The notes under the pieces were generated by a model. That model had not been told where the DNA came from. It did not search any database and was given only the letters and a program-made list of their open reading frames with translations. DNA of 64,000 bases from Maricaulis sp. (GTDB lineage Bacteria; Pseudomonadota; Alphaproteobacteria; Caulobacterales; Maricaulaceae). The stretch lies in contig NZ_JASBRI010000001.1 of NCBI RefSeq assembly GCF_030149515.1, forward strand, positions 62,001 to 126,000, written 5' to 3'. Below, piece after piece: positions 35,695 to 46,035 of this stretch (position 1 is its first letter; the number at the start of each line of letters is the position of its first letter). Both the position numbers and the translations under genes were made by a program.

Positions 35695-38355
35695 TCACGC
35701 CGCGTCTTCCTTCACGCCCGGCTGATAGTCCAGGATCGGCGCCAGGGTGCGTTCGGCCTCCTCGACGGTCCAGCCCTTGCGGTCCGCATAGTCCTCGACC
35801 TGGTCGCGCAGGATCCGGCCCACCGCGAAATAGCAGCTGTCCGGATGCGACAGATAGAGGCCGGACACCGACGAGGCCGGGGTCATGGCAAAGGAGTTGG
35901 TGAGGCTCACACCGGCATTGGCTTTCGCATCGAGCAGTTTGAACAGGGTGCGCTTCTCGGTGTGGTCCGGCTGGGATGGATAGCCGGGCGCAGGACGTAT
36001 CCCGGCATAGGCCTCGCCGATCAGTTCGCGGTTGGACAGGGCCTCGTCCGGCGCATAGCCCCAGTCCTCGCGGCGCACCTGTTCGTGCAGCCATTCGGCG
36101 CAGGCCTCGGCGAGACGGTCGGACAGGGCCTTGAACATGATCGAGCTGTAATCGTCCTTCGTCTTTTCGAATTCCGCCAGGAGTTCAACATTGTCGCCGG
36201 CCGTTACCGCAAAACCGCCCAGCCAGTCATCAATCCCCTCCGGAGCCAGGAAGTCGAACTGGCAGAAATGCGGCTTGTCGTTCGACTTTGCCGCCTGCTG
36301 GCGCAAGCCGTAGAAGGTTGCGAGCACCTCCTTGCGGCTGTCGCCGGTATAGAGCACGGCGTCGTCGCCAACCCGGTTGGCCGGCCAGATGCCGCACACG
36401 GCACGCGGTTTGAGCAACCTTTCCTCGACAATGCGCCTGAGCATGGCCTGGGCGTCGTCGAACAGCGCCCTGGCGGCCTCGCCCCGGTTCGGATCCTCGA
36501 AAATCGCCGGATAGGAGCCCTTCATCTCCCAGGTGAAGAAGAAGGGGGTCCAGTCGATATATTTCGTCAGGGTTTCAAGATCGGGTTCGAAGGCCTTCAC
36601 GCCCTGCAATACCGGTTTCGGCGGCGTGTGCGCCGACCAGTCGCAGTCCCAGGCCCTTTCCCGGGCCTTTTCTATGGAAACGCGCGACTTGGCCGAGCGC
36701 GCGGCCAGGCGGCGTTCGCGGATCCTGGCCAGGTCCTCGCGCACTTCCCGGGCATAATCGTCGCGCTTGTCGGAAAGGAGTTTGGAGACCACGCCCACGG
36801 CCCGGCTGGCATCGAGCACATGCACGACCGGCGCAACGGAAATCGACGGATCGATCTTCACTGCGGTGTGCGCCGGGCTGGTCGTAGCCCCGCCGATCAG
36901 CAGCGGGATGTCGACCTTCTGGCGCTCCATCTCGGAGGCGACGAACACCATTTCGTCGAGCGAGGGCGTGATCAGGCCGGACAGGCCGATAATGTCGGCC
37001 TTTTCCTTGCGCGCGGTTTCCAGGATTTTCTCGCAGGGCACCATCACGCCCAGGTCGATCACGTCATACCCGTTACACTGAAGGACGACGCCGACGATGT
37101 TCTTGCCGATATCGTGCACATCGCCCTTCACCGTAGCCATGACGACCTTGCCGGCGGACGACTGCGCTTCGCCGGCAGCTTCCTTTTCCGCTTCCATGTA
37201 GGGGATGAGATGGGCGACGGCCTGTTTCATCACACGCGCCGACTTCACCACCTGCGGCAGGAACATCTTGCCGTCGCCGAAGAGATCGCCGACGACATTC
37301 ATACCGTCCATCAGCGGACCCTCGATGACATGCAGGGGCCGTTCGAACTCCTGGCGCGCCTCTTCGGTATCCTCGACAATGAACTCGTTGATGCCGTGCA
37401 CGAGGGCGTGGCGGATGCGTTCGGCCACCGGAGCCTCGCGCCAACGCAGATCGCGTTCCTTGGTCGTGCCGCCGCCCTGGCCGCGATACTGTTCGGCCGC
37501 CTCCAGCAGACGGTCGGTGGCATCGTCGCGGCGGTTGAGGATGACATCCTCGACCAGTTCGCGCAGTTCCTCGTCGATATCGTCGTAGATATCGAGCTGA
37601 CCCGCATTGACGATGCCCATGTCCATCCCCGCCTTGATGGCGTGATAGAGGAAGACCGAGTGCATGGCCCGGCGCACCGGCTCGTTGCCGCGGAAGGAGA
37701 AGGAGATGTTCGACAGCCCGCCCGAGACGTGACAGCCGGGCAGGTTTTCGCGGATGCGGCGTGTCGCCTCGATGAAATCGACGGCGTAATTGTTGTGCTC
37801 CTCGATCCCGGTCGCCACGGCGAAAATATTCGGGTCGAAGATGATGTCTTCCGGCGGAAAGCCGATCTCGTCGACCAGGATCTTGTAGGCCCGTTCGCAG
37901 ATCTCGTACTTGCGATCGGCCGTGTCCGCCTGGCCGACCTCGTCGAACGCCATGACGACAACCGCAGCGCCGTAGGCCAGGCAGGTCTGCGCCTGTTCGC
38001 GGAACTGGTCCTCGCCTTCCTTCAGGCTGATCGAATTGACGATCGCCTTGCCCTGGACATTCTTCAGACCGGCCTCGATCACTTCCCATTTGGAACTGTC
38101 GATCATGACCGGAACGCGCGCCACATCGGGCTCGCCGGCGATCATGCGCAGGAAGGTCGTCATGGCCTCGACACTGTCCAGGAGGCCCTCGTCCATATTG
38201 ACGTCGATGACCTGGGCGCCATTCTCGACCTGCTGGCGGGCGACGGACACTGCCTCGGCATAATCGCCGTCGGTGATCAGCTTTCGGAACTTCGCCGAGC
38301 CAGTCACATTCGTCCGTTCGCCGACATTGACGAAGGTAGGTACGGATACTGTCAT
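35695..38355 (-). CDS. metH: Methionine synthase, cobalamin-dependent, C-terminal polypeptide (pterin, B12 and activation domains)
   Basis: An 886-residue protein corresponding to the second half of MetH. Residues 1-300 are the methyl-THF domain ([46 protein letters not shown]). Then come the helical cap and the B12 domain, with the axial His in [14 protein letters not shown] and with [15 protein letters not shown]. The C-terminal SAM-binding activation domain holds [15 protein letters not shown]. The homocysteine domain is a separate gene 12 bases upstream, so MetH works as two subunits, a split seen in some Alphaproteobacteria. Confidence 0.96.
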   Translation of the reverse strand: MTVSVPTFVNVGERTNVTGSAKFRKLITDGDYAEAVSVARQQVENGAQVIDVNMDEGLLDSVEAMTTFLRMIAGEPDVARVPVMIDSSKWEVIEAGLKNVQGKAIVNSISLKEGEDQFREQAQTCLAYGAAVVVMAFDEVGQADTADRKYEICERAYKILVDEIGFPPEDIIFDPNIFAVATGIEEHNNYAVDFIEATRRIRENLPGCHVSGGLSNISFSFRGNEPVRRAMHSVFLYHAIKAGMDMGIVNAGQLDIYDDIDEELRELVEDVILNRRDDATDRLLEAAEQYRGQGGGTTKERDLRWREAPVAERIRHALVHGINEFIVEDTEEARQEFERPLHVIEGPLMDGMNVVGDLFGDGKMFLPQVVKSARVMKQAVAHLIPYMEAEKEAAGEAQSSAGKVVMATVKGDVHDIGKNIVGVVLQCNGYDVIDLGVMVPCEKILETARKEKADIIGLSGLITPSLDEMVFVASEMERQKVDIPLLIGGATTSPAHTAVKIDPSISVAPVVHVLDASRAVGVVSKLLSDKRDDYAREVREDLARIRERRLAARSAKSRVSIEKARERAWDCDWSAHTPPKPVLQGVKAFEPDLETLTKYIDWTPFFFTWEMKGSYPAIFEDPNRGEAARALFDDAQAMLRRIVEERLLKPRAVCGIWPANRVGDDAVLYTGDSRKEVLATFYGLRQQAAKSNDKPHFCQFDFLAPEGIDDWLGGFAVTAGDNVELLAEFEKTKDDYSSIMFKALSDRLAEACAEWLHEQVRREDWGYAPDEALSNRELIGEAYAGIRPAPGYPSQPDHTEKRTLFKLLDAKANAGVSLTNSFAMTPASSVSGLYLSHPDSCYFAVGRILRDQVEDYADRKGWTVEEAERTLAPILDYQPGVKEDAA

Positions 38356-38367
38356 GAATTCTGTGCC

Positions 38368-39426
38368 TTAGGCGGAAAGCTCAAAGGGTTCGAGACCGGA
38401 TAGCCGCATGGCACGCTCGCGCCTCGCAGGGCGGCGCGGCTTGGCGGACTTCACGGCCTCGGCGATGGCCCGGATATGGTCGGGCGTGGTGCCGCAGCAG
38501 CCGCCGAGGATATTGACCAGGCCGTTTTCGGCCCAGTCCGAAACCTGGGCGGCCGTCTCTGCGGGTGTCTCGTCATATTCGCCCATATCGTTGGGCAGGC
38601 CCGCATTGGGATAGGTGATGATGCGGGTGTCGGCGACGCGCGCGATCTCGGTGATGTAGGGCCGCATCTCTTCGGCTCCCAGCGCACAATTCAGGCCGAC
38701 GGCCCAGGGCTTGGCGTGACGCACGGAGTACCAGAAGGCTTCGGCCGTCTGCCCGGACAGGGTGCGGCCGGACCGGTCGGTGATCGTGCCGGAGATCAGG
38801 ATCGGCCGGTCGATACCCGTAGCGGCCTTCAGATCGAGCAATGCCTTGATCGCGGCCTTGGCATTGAGCGTGTCGAAAATCGTTTCGATCAGGAAGAAGT
38901 CGACATGCTCGGCCATTGCTTCCGCCTGCTCGTAATAAGCATTGCGAACCGAGTCGAAATCGATGTCCCTGAAGCCGGGATCGTTGACGTCGGGCGAGAT
39001 GGAGAGCGTCTTGTTGGTCGGACCGATGGCGCCGGCGACCCCGCGCGGACTGCCGGTCTCGGCCTCGACCTCGTCGGCGGCGGCCCGCGCCAGCCGCGCC
39101 CCTTCCCGGGCGATTTCGGGCGCCAGATCCTGCATTTCATAATCGGCCTGGGCAATCGAAGTGGCGGAAAACGTGTTCGTCTCCACGATATCCGACCCGG
39201 CCTCGAAATAGGCCTTGTGGATTGCCTTGACAGCCTCCGGACTGGTCAGGTTGAGGATGTCGTTATTGCCCTTGATGGCCACCTGCCACTCGGCAAAGCG
39301 CTCGCCGCGATATCCGTCCTCGTCGAGCTTGAGATCCTGGATCTGGGTACCCATGGCACCGTCAAGGATGAGCACACGCTCCCTGGCCAGGGTTCCGAGT
39401 TTTTCGATGCGTCCGGATTGGGTCAT
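38368..39426 (-). CDS. metH: Methionine synthase, homocysteine S-methyltransferase polypeptide
   Basis: A 352-residue protein equal to the N-terminal domain of Met[16 protein letters not shown] opens the barrel; zinc ligands are Cys in GLNCALG and the Cys pair of [12 protein letters not shown]. It binds homocysteine and works with the 886-residue partner encoded next. The ATG at 39426 overlaps the metF TAA by one base (TAATG), giving a coupled metF-metH(N)-metH(C) operon. The track start is upstream inside metF and is rejected. Confidence 0.95.
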   Translation of the reverse strand: MTQSGRIEKLGTLARERVLILDGAMGTQIQDLKLDEDGYRGERFAEWQVAIKGNNDILNLTSPEAVKAIHKAYFEAGSDIVETNTFSATSIAQADYEMQDLAPEIAREGARLARAAADEVEAETGSPRGVAGAIGPTNKTLSISPDVNDPGFRDIDFDSVRNAYYEQAEAMAEHVDFFLIETIFDTLNAKAAIKALLDLKAATGIDRPILISGTITDRSGRTLSGQTAEAFWYSVRHAKPWAVGLNCALGAEEMRPYITEIARVADTRIITYPNAGLPNDMGEYDETPAETAAQVSDWAENGLVNILGGCCGTTPDHIRAIAEAVKSAKPRRPARRERAMRLSGLEPFELSA

Positions 39427-40331
39427 TATGCCACTCCTTCCGCCACCGGCTGCTCGGCCTTCACGCCGAGGAGCTGGCATGTGGACAGTGCGAGCTCGGC
39501 CCGGTTGAGCGTATAGAAGTGGAAGTATTCGGCACCGCCCGCCTGCAGCTGGCTGCAGAGTTTCGCTGCGATGTGGGCCGTCACCAGCTGGCGCGTACTC
39601 GCATCGTCTTCAAGCCCTTCATAGGCCTCGTGAAGCCATGCGGGCAGGTTGGCACCGCACAGCCCGGCCATGCGCTTGAGACCCTTGAAATTGGGCTGCA
39701 GCATGATCCCGGGCACGATGGGTATCGTGATACCGGCCCGCTCGGCCCGCTCGCGATAGCGGAAATACACGTCAGGATCGAAGAAAAACTGGGTGATCGC
39801 GCGTGTCGCGCCGTTGTCGATCTTCTGTTTGAGAAGGTCGAGATCATAGTCGAAATCGGGGCTTTCCGGATGCTTTTCCGGATAGCAGCCCACGGATATC
39901 TCGAAATCTCCGACCTTGCGGATGCCCGACGCCAGTTCGGCCGCGTTGGCATACCCGCCCGGATGGGGCACGTATGTTTCGCCGATACCGTCAGGCGGAT
40001 CGCCACGCAGGGCCACAATGTGGCGGATGCCTGCCTCCCAATAGTCCTTGATTACACCATCGATCTCTTCGCGCGTGGCCGACACGCACGTCAGGTGGGC
40101 GGCCGGACGGATACCGGTCTCCTGCACGATACGGCGCACCGTGCGGTGCGTCCGGTCCCGCGTCGACCCGCCCGCGCCATACGTCACCGAGACGAAATCG
40201 GGCGAGAGCGGCTCCAGCCGGGATATCGATTCCCAGAGCGTTTCCTCCATTGCCTCGGTCTTGGGCGGGAAGAATTCGAAGGAAACATTCAAGCCGCCAC
40301 GCGGCTGTATCGGACTTCCATCGGCACTCAT
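39426..40331 (-). CDS. metF: 5,10-Methylenetetrahydrofolate reductase
   Basis: FAD enzyme that makes 5-methyl-THF, the methyl donor of MetH. The 301 residues include VSFEFFPPKTEAMEETLWESI, VSVTYGAGGSTRDRTHRTV, AHLTCVSATREEI, IVALRGDPPDG and ATRAITQFFFDPDVYFRY, with the catalytic Glu in FEFFPPK. First gene of the minus-strand operon. Its leader contains the 40413-40432 palindrome, shared with the divergent metK. Confidence 0.97.
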   Translation of the reverse strand: MSADGSPIQPRGGLNVSFEFFPPKTEAMEETLWESISRLEPLSPDFVSVTYGAGGSTRDRTHRTVRRIVQETGIRPAAHLTCVSATREEIDGVIKDYWEAGIRHIVALRGDPPDGIGETYVPHPGGYANAAELASGIRKVGDFEISVGCYPEKHPESPDFDYDLDLLKQKIDNGATRAITQFFFDPDVYFRYRERAERAGITIPIVPGIMLQPNFKGLKRMAGLCGANLPAWLHEAYEGLEDDASTRQLVTAHIAAKLCSQLQAGGAEYFHFYTLNRAELALSTCQLLGVKAEQPVAEGVA

Positions 40332-40390
40332 GAGACACCTTCAATTTGCCCCGCAACCAGGCGGGGCGTGTGAAACGGGTATGTCCTTAC

Positions 40391-40411
40391 TCCATGCCAC
40401 ATAAACATGGA
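40391..40411. repeat. Short inverted repeat next to the metF operator
   Basis: TCCATG and CATGGA are separated by nine bases and end just before the first methyl-cycle palindrome. The spacer contains CATAAA, which is also the half-site seed of the palindromes, so this may be a weak third site or chance. Confidence 0.25.
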
Positions 40412-40412
40412 G

Positions 40413-40432
40413 ACATAAAGATATCTTTATGT
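40413..40432. promoter_or_regulatory. Palindromic operator 1 in the metF-metK intergenic region
   Basis: ACATAAAGATATCTTTATGT is a perfect 20-base palindrome about 80 bases upstream of metF. It shares ATAAAGxxATCTTTAT with operator 2, so both probably bind the same dimeric regulator. ArsR-family methionine-cycle repressors of the SahR type use AT-rich palindromes upstream of metF, metK and ahcY-type genes; that assignment is inference, as no regulator gene lies nearby. Confidence 0.75.
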
Positions 40433-40529
40433 GAGCCGGATGGCTAGAGGCCATGATGTTGGCGGTCCCGGCAATCGCAGCGGCCGCACCAAGAGGCTTG
40501 CATCCCGCCGCCGTATCTGTTCTATCCGC

Positions 40530-40551
40530 CATATAAAGTGATCTTTATATG
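40530..40551. promoter_or_regulatory. Palindromic operator 2, overlapping the metK ribosome-binding region
   Basis: CATATAAAG and CTTTATATG are perfect 9-base arms around a TGAT core. The site ends 12 bases before the metK GTG and touches its GAGG ribosome-binding site, so a bound repressor would block transcription just before the gene. Confidence 0.75.
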
Positions 40552-40563
40552 AGGATATGCGCA

Positions 40564-41730
<1,167 letters not shown>

Positions 41731-41750
41731 GCCGCGCCAAAGCGATAAGA

Positions 41751-41779
41751 GGGGCCGGTCTGCATCGCGCGCCGGCCCC
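41751..41779 (+). other. Hairpin between metK and ahcY
   Basis: GGGGCCGG (41751-41758) pairs with CCGGCCCC (41772-41779); a second small stem GGCGCT/AGCGCC lies at 41789-41808. There is no T-run. The interval does not match the conserved core of the SAH riboswitch, which is often found before ahcY, so I call it only RNA structure. Confidence 0.4.
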
Positions 41780-41844
41780 GACCGTCCCGGCGCTCAAAGC
41801 GAAGCGCCCCGATTGAAACCCGAACCACAAAGGACCTTGAGGTC

Positions 41845-43272
41845 ATGACTGCTGTTGCGGAAAAAACCCAGTTCGCCGCTGACAATCCCCACGTCATCAA
41901 GGACATCTCGCTGGCCAAATGGGGCCGGACCGAGATCGAGATGGCCGAGATCGAAATGCCGGGCCTGATGGCCCTGCGCGAGGAATACAAGGCATCGCAA
42001 CCGCTCAAGGACGCGCGCATTGCCGGCTCGCTGCACATGACCATCCAGACCGCGGTGCTGATCGAGACCCTCGTCGAGCTTGGCGCGGAAGTGCGCTGGG
42101 CCTCGTGCAATATCTTCTCGACCCAGGACCATGCCGCGGCCGCCATTGCCGACCGGCAGATCCCGGTCTTCGCCTACAAGGGCGAGACGCTCGAGGAATA
42201 TTGGGACTATGCCGACGCCATCTTCCATTGGCCCGACGGCGAAACCGCCAACATGATCCTGGACGATGGCGGCGACGCCACGATGTATCTGATCCTCGGC
42301 GAGAAGGCCGAGGCCGACCCGTCCGTTCTGGCGCATCCCAAGTCGGAAGAGGAAACCGCGCTCTTCGCCCAGATCAAGAAGCGCTTTGAAGCAAGCCCGG
42401 GCTGGTTCACCAAGGCCAAGACAGCCATCAAGGGCGTCTCCGAGGAGACGACCACCGGCGTCATGCGCCTCTATCAGATGGCCAAGCGCGGCGAGCTGCC
42501 CTTCCCGGCCATCAACGTCAATGACAGCGTCACCAAGTCGAAATTCGACAACCGCTATGGCTGCCGCGAAAGCCTGGTCGACGCCATCCGCCGCGGCACC
42601 GACGTGATGATGGCGGGCAAGAAGGCCGTCGTCTGCGGCTATGGCGATGTCGGCAAGGGTTCGGCGGAATCGCTGCGCGGTGCCGGTGCCCGGGTCTATG
42701 TCACCGAGATCGACCCGATCTGCGCCCTGCAGGCCTGCATGGATGGCTTCGAAGTTGTCCGCCTGGACGACGTAATTGGCCAGATGGACATCTTTGTGAC
42801 CGCCACAGGCAACAAGGATATCATCACCGTCGACCACATGCGCGCCATGAAGGACATGGCGATCGTCTGCAATATCGGCCACTTCGACAACGAGATTCAG
42901 GTCGAAAGCCTCAAGAATTTCAACTGGACGAACGTGAAGCCCCAGGTCGACCTGGTCGAATTCCCCGACGGCAACCGCATCATTCTCCTGTCGGAAGGCC
43001 GTCTGGTGAACCTGGGCAACGCCACGGGCCACCCCTCCTTCGTGATGTCCTCCTCCTTCACCAACCAGACGCTCGCCCAGATCGAGCTCTGGACGAAGGG
43101 CGAGCAGTACAAGAACGAGGTCTATATCCTGCCCAAGCATCTCGACGAGAAGGTCGCCCGCCTGCACCTGCCCAAGCTGGGCGCCCAGCTGACCGAGCTG
43201 ACGGGCGATCAGGCCGACTATATCGGCGTGCCGCAGGAAGGCCCGTTCAAGGCCGAGCATTATCGCTACTAG
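41845..43272 (+). CDS. ahcY: S-adenosylhomocysteinase
   Basis: NAD-dependent enzyme that splits SAH to adenosine and homocysteine, closing the methyl cycle formed by the neighbouring metF, metH and metK. The 475 residues contain [44 protein letters not shown], the NAD site [18 protein letters not shown] and the C-terminal KAEHYRY. A GAGG site precedes the ATG. It ends at a strong terminator. Confidence 0.97.
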   Translation: MTAVAEKTQFAADNPHVIKDISLAKWGRTEIEMAEIEMPGLMALREEYKASQPLKDARIAGSLHMTIQTAVLIETLVELGAEVRWASCNIFSTQDHAAAAIADRQIPVFAYKGETLEEYWDYADAIFHWPDGETANMILDDGGDATMYLILGEKAEADPSVLAHPKSEEETALFAQIKKRFEASPGWFTKAKTAIKGVSEETTTGVMRLYQMAKRGELPFPAINVNDSVTKSKFDNRYGCRESLVDAIRRGTDVMMAGKKAVVCGYGDVGKGSAESLRGAGARVYVTEIDPICALQACMDGFEVVRLDDVIGQMDIFVTATGNKDIITVDHMRAMKDMAIVCNIGHFDNEIQVESLKNFNWTNVKPQVDLVEFPDGNRIILLSEGRLVNLGNATGHPSFVMSSSFTNQTLAQIELWTKGEQYKNEVYILPKHLDEKVARLHLPKLGAQLTELTGDQADYIGVPQEGPFKAEHYRY

Positions 43273-43298
43273 GCCCGGCCGGCTTGGAAAACCTGGAG

Positions 43299-43331
43299 AA
43301 GCGCCCTGTTCCGGCAGGGCGCTTTTTCTTT
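43299..43331 (+). terminator. Intrinsic terminator after ahcY
   Basis: AAGCGCCCTG pairs with CAGGGCGCTT around TTCCGG and is followed by TTTTTCTTT. It ends the metK-ahcY unit; its last bases overlap the stop of the convergent STAS-like gene. Confidence 0.9.
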
Positions 43332-43704
43332 ACGCGGCGTAGGCCCGGATCCACTCCAGCGCACCATCCAGGCTCGGGAAATACTCAACCCTCAGGCCGG
43401 AGGAATGCGCCACCGTCGTCACGATCATCGACACGGTCTGCTGATCGGCCTCACGGGCCACAAAGGCCAGGCGCGTACCGGGTTTGAGATCCCGGGTCAG
43501 CGCCTCAACATTCTCGATAATGTCGACGGGCGTGGCCTCGATCTGCGCATCGAGAATATCGATAACCGCTCCTGCGGCCCCCTCGGCATTGGCCACGGTT
43601 TTCAGCTCGACGCGCGAAGCACGGATCTCCGGCTCGTCGACCGGTCCCTCATGGGCCAGGATCGCCGCGAGATGGGTCGCATCGTATCGAACCGAAAACG
43701 TCAT
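43330..43704 (-). CDS. STAS/SpoIIAA-like protein, function unknown
   Basis: A 124-residue soluble protein. The pattern of alternating strands and helices, with VDIIENVEALTRDLKPGTRLAFVAREADQQTVSMIV and a final PSLDGALEWIRAYAA, is like bacterial STAS or SpoIIAA-related domains that occur alone; the fold is inferred from this pattern only. It starts inside the stop of the 5-FCL gene (ATGA overlap), so the two are coupled. Confidence 0.6.
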   Translation of the reverse strand: MTFSVRYDATHLAAILAHEGPVDEPEIRASRVELKTVANAEGAAGAVIDILDAQIEATPVDIIENVEALTRDLKPGTRLAFVAREADQQTVSMIVTTVAHSSGLRVEYFPSLDGALEWIRAYAA

Positions 43705-44309
43705 GTCCGCCCTCCTGCGCCGCTTTCCGGCTTGTCCGTCCCGAACAAGTGAAACCCGCTGTCCGTGACCAAGGCGTCAAGTGGTTGATCGTGATCGTCG
43801 AATGGCACGCTGTCCAGTCGTTGTTCGGAAAAGGCCAATCCGACCGCGCGAACCGGCGCCAGGGTCCGCAGACGGTCCAGGGTTCGATCATAATAGCCCT
43901 TTCCGAAACCGATCCGCATGCCGTGCCTGTCGACGCCGAGCAGCGGGACCAGAACCAGATCGGGATGCCGGGCCGGTGCTTCGCCGGTGGGCTCCTCGAC
44001 GCCGAAAGCGGCCCGTTGCAGCGGATCGCCGGGCGACCAGGCGCGAAACAGGAGAGGACCGTCCTGAGCCTGCGTGACCGGAAGCGCCAGTTCGGCACCG
44101 CGCGAGGCCAAATGGCGCATCAGCGGTTCCGGATCGATCTCGCCAGGCAATGCCCGGTAGCCGGCGACTACACATCCGGCCGGAAGGGCCCAGGCTTCAG
44201 GCCAGTGTTCAACAAGAGCGGCGCCTGCATCGGGCCGGGCCGCAGAGACGTCCATCCGCAGCGCGAGGAGGCGGCGCCGAAGCGCGGCCTTTGGATCGTC
44301 AGCGGACAT
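43701..44309 (-). CDS. 5-Formyltetrahydrofolate cyclo-ligase
   Basis: Converts 5-formyl-THF to 5,10-methenyl-THF with ATP, returning stored folate to the one-carbon pool. The 202 residues contain KAALRRRLLALR, VVAGYRALPGEIDPEPLMRHL, DLVLVPLLGVDRHGMRIGFGKGYYDRTL (the phosphate-binding GxGxGYYDR motif) and the ending DALVTDSG. It is the usual partner of the 6S RNA gene in Proteobacteria. Start at MSADDPK; the track start is in the RNA region. Confidence 0.92.
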   Translation of the reverse strand: MSADDPKAALRRRLLALRMDVSAARPDAGAALVEHWPEAWALPAGCVVAGYRALPGEIDPEPLMRHLASRGAELALPVTQAQDGPLLFRAWSPGDPLQRAAFGVEEPTGEAPARHPDLVLVPLLGVDRHGMRIGFGKGYYDRTLDRLRTLAPVRAVGLAFSEQRLDSVPFDDHDQPLDALVTDSGFHLFGTDKPESGAGGRT

Positions 44310-44339
44310 GGTGTGGCGGCTCCGCTTGCGCCGTCGGCG

Positions 44340-44480
44340 CGTGTGTATCCCCACTGACCCGACAATTCAGGTGGGCACCGCGTGAAAGAGACCACGGTCC
44401 CGAACAGAGGCAGTTCCCTCGTGGAGATGTACGGTCGGCGGGATCAACGCCCCAGTCGCACGCAGCAGACGACCGCCACG
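44340..44480 (-). ncRNA. ssrS: 6S RNA (ends approximate)
   Basis: The interval between zapA and the 5-FCL gene is the standard place for 6S RNA in Alphaproteobacteria. The minus strand shows the expected near-symmetric hairpin form: CACGAGGGAACTGCC then TTCGGGACCGTGGTC, ending GGTGCCCACC. 6S RNA mimics an open promoter and sequesters sigma-70 RNA polymerase. The call rests on synteny and partial motif likeness; both ends are estimates. Confidence 0.68.
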
Positions 44481-44482
44481 CC

Positions 44483-44513
44483 TCTATGTGGCGTCTAATC
44501 GGCACGGGCTCAA
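44483..44513 (-). promoter_or_regulatory. Possible promoter of the 6S RNA
   Basis: TTGAGC, overlapping the zapA stop, and CATAGA lie on the minus strand with a 19-base spacer (18 if ACATAG is used). Initiation would fall near 44476, in agreement with the proposed RNA start. Weak match, by eye. Confidence 0.3.
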
Positions 44514-44932
44514 GCGCGCGCTTCTGCAAAGAGCGTGTCGGCTGCCTGGTCCTCACCATCTCCGCCTTCGGGTGGAAGGTCGTCCAGACTCGTTGCGAAC
44601 GCTTCCAGACGCTCGGCGATGCCGATCAGGTGCGCGGCAATCCGCTCCCGTTCCTCGGCCTGCAGGCTCGCCGCGCCATGGCGCTCGTTGCGCAGGCGAT
44701 CGACATGGGACTCCAGCGCTTCCACGCGGCGCTCCGCATCCTTCTGTTCGTCCACCAGCATGAGCGAGGCCATGAGCAGAAGGCGCAGATCGCCGATCTG
44801 TCCGACCTGGCCGGCAATCGAGGAGACGCGCGCGTCCAGCGTGCGCGCCAGATCCTTGAGATAGGCTTCCTGGCCGTCTTCGCAGCCAATGGTGAATTCG
44901 CGGCCATTGAGCGTGACTGTGACCCTGGACAT
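44510..44932 (-). CDS. zapA: Cell division protein ZapA
   Basis: Small FtsZ-ring stabiliser of 140 residues: MSRVTVTLNGREFTIGCEDGQEAYLKDLARTLDARV forms the N-terminal domain and QIGDLRLLLMASLMLVDEQKDAERRVEAL begins the coiled coil. A longer acidic C-terminus than in E. coli. It follows the DUF4164 gene by 6 bases and precedes the 6S RNA region. Confidence 0.92.
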   Translation of the reverse strand: MSRVTVTLNGREFTIGCEDGQEAYLKDLARTLDARVSSIAGQVGQIGDLRLLLMASLMLVDEQKDAERRVEALESHVDRLRNERHGAASLQAEERERIAAHLIGIAERLEAFATSLDDLPPEGGDGEDQAADTLFAEARA

Positions 44933-44938
44933 GCCGCC

Positions 44939-45229
44939 TCACTCCTCGCCTACTATGGCGCGTAACTCGCCAATAGCGCGGTCCAGCGCATCGGACGCTT
45001 CCTGTGCGGCGTCCTGCAAGGCAGCCTCGCGCCCACGGGCAACGTCCAGGGCCTCGGCCAGCCGCGCCCGGTCGTCGTCGGCATTGCGAGACTGGTCGGC
45101 CTCCGCCTCGGCCCGCTCGACACGGGCCCGCATGCGGCCGGCCACGCGTTCGACGCGAGCCATCGCGCCGTCAAGCCTGGCAACGGCTGCATCAATGGGA
45201 CTGTCGGGCACTTCGGGACGCACGTTCAT
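44939..45229 (-). CDS. DUF4164-type coiled-coil protein
   Basis: A 96-residue, Ala/Arg/Glu-rich protein, almost wholly coiled coil (DAAVARLDGAMARVERVAGRMRARVERAEAEADQ). DUF4164 proteins commonly precede zapA in Alphaproteobacteria, and the call rests on that position and the heptad pattern. The track start is a TTG at 45256; the ATG at 45229 is preferred although its ribosome site is weak. Confidence 0.75.
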   Translation of the reverse strand: MNVRPEVPDSPIDAAVARLDGAMARVERVAGRMRARVERAEAEADQSRNADDDRARLAEALDVARGREAALQDAAQEASDALDRAIGELRAIVGEE

Positions 45230-45453
45230 ACGCCCAGAATCGGCTGCGTCGGCCAAAAGTTCAAGTGCAACGTCAACTTCTTCTCCGGAGCGGCTGACTC
45301 ATGGCGACATTGAACACTTTGCAGATGGCCAAATTGAGTCCGTCCGGATCCCAGCTCAGTCACAGCAATCCCGCCTGCTCCTCAATTGACCTGACGGGCG
45401 TAGCAGGCCAAACAACCGCATCGAGCAGATCCATCGCAAATCACGGACAGTCC

Positions 45454-46035
45454 ATGATCAGCCTGCCGGATTGGGCCTTCTACCCCCTCGCCTCCCTCAT
45501 TGCCGGCGGCATGATTGCCGGCGCTCTCAGCTTTGGCGACGTAACGCACCGGGCCCCGGAAGAGATCCGTGCCGAAGGCCTGGCCTATGAGGGCGACAGC
45601 CTGAACGCGATCACGACCGGAAACGGACTGACGGCCGAACTGCTCACCGAGGGCGACACGACATTCCTGCGGGTCAGCGCGGTGCGCGGGCCGCTGGACG
45701 GCATTCAGTCGGCCGGCGCCTTCTTCACGCTGTCCCCGGACGAGTTGTCGGCGCTCGAAGGCCACCGGGTCCGCTTCACCTTCCGCGTCAGGCAGGCCGC
45801 GCCGGCGCCTGCCGACGGCGTTCGCTTCAACTTCTTTGTCCCGAATGTCGGGCAGGACTCCTGGCAGCGCCACACGGTTTCGGACGAGTACGGCGAAATC
45901 ATCTTCGATCTTTCGCCCCAGAGCTGCGACTGGGCACACGGCTATATCGGCATCTGGCCGGACTGGGACAATGACCGGAATGCAGTCGACATTGCACGCG
46001 TAACGCTTACCGCGCTCGAGCCTCTCGAGTGCTAG
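45454..46035 (+). CDS. Membrane-anchored protein of unknown function
   Basis: A 193-residue protein with one N-terminal membrane helix (WAFYPLASLIAGGMIAGALSFG) and a beta-rich domain (TFLRVSAVRGPLDGIQSAGAFFTLSPDELSALEGHRVRFTFRVRQA...GYIGIWPDWDNDRNAVDIARVTL) with a carbohydrate-binding-module-like look. No family recognised. The track start is 51 codons earlier, but that part is low-complexity Ser/Thr/Gln; ATG at 45454 puts the helix at the N-terminus. Its end overlaps the convergent glycosyltransferase gene by 29 bases. Confidence 0.72.
   Translation: MISLPDWAFYPLASLIAGGMIAGALSFGDVTHRAPEEIRAEGLAYEGDSLNAITTGNGLTAELLTEGDTTFLRVSAVRGPLDGIQSAGAFFTLSPDELSALEGHRVRFTFRVRQAAPAPADGVRFNFFVPNVGQDSWQRHTVSDEYGEIIFDLSPQSCDWAHGYIGIWPDWDNDRNAVDIARVTLTALEPLEC

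Noticed and set aside
35519-35725. 68-residue plus-strand ORF between the metallophosphoesterase gene and metH
   Set aside because: No ribosome site, shadow-like composition, and it runs into the metH stop; the interval is better read as non-coding.
35845-38403. 852-residue plus-strand ORF
   Set aside because: Complement of metH, whose domain motifs are complete; no domain seen in the opposite frame.
41731-41844. SAH riboswitch before ahcY
   Set aside because: Two hairpins exist, but the conserved core sequence and pseudoknot partner expected for the SAH riboswitch are not seen.
41794-43260. 488-residue minus-strand ORF
   Set aside because: Antisense of ahcY; repetitive Asp/His/Leu composition, no motif.
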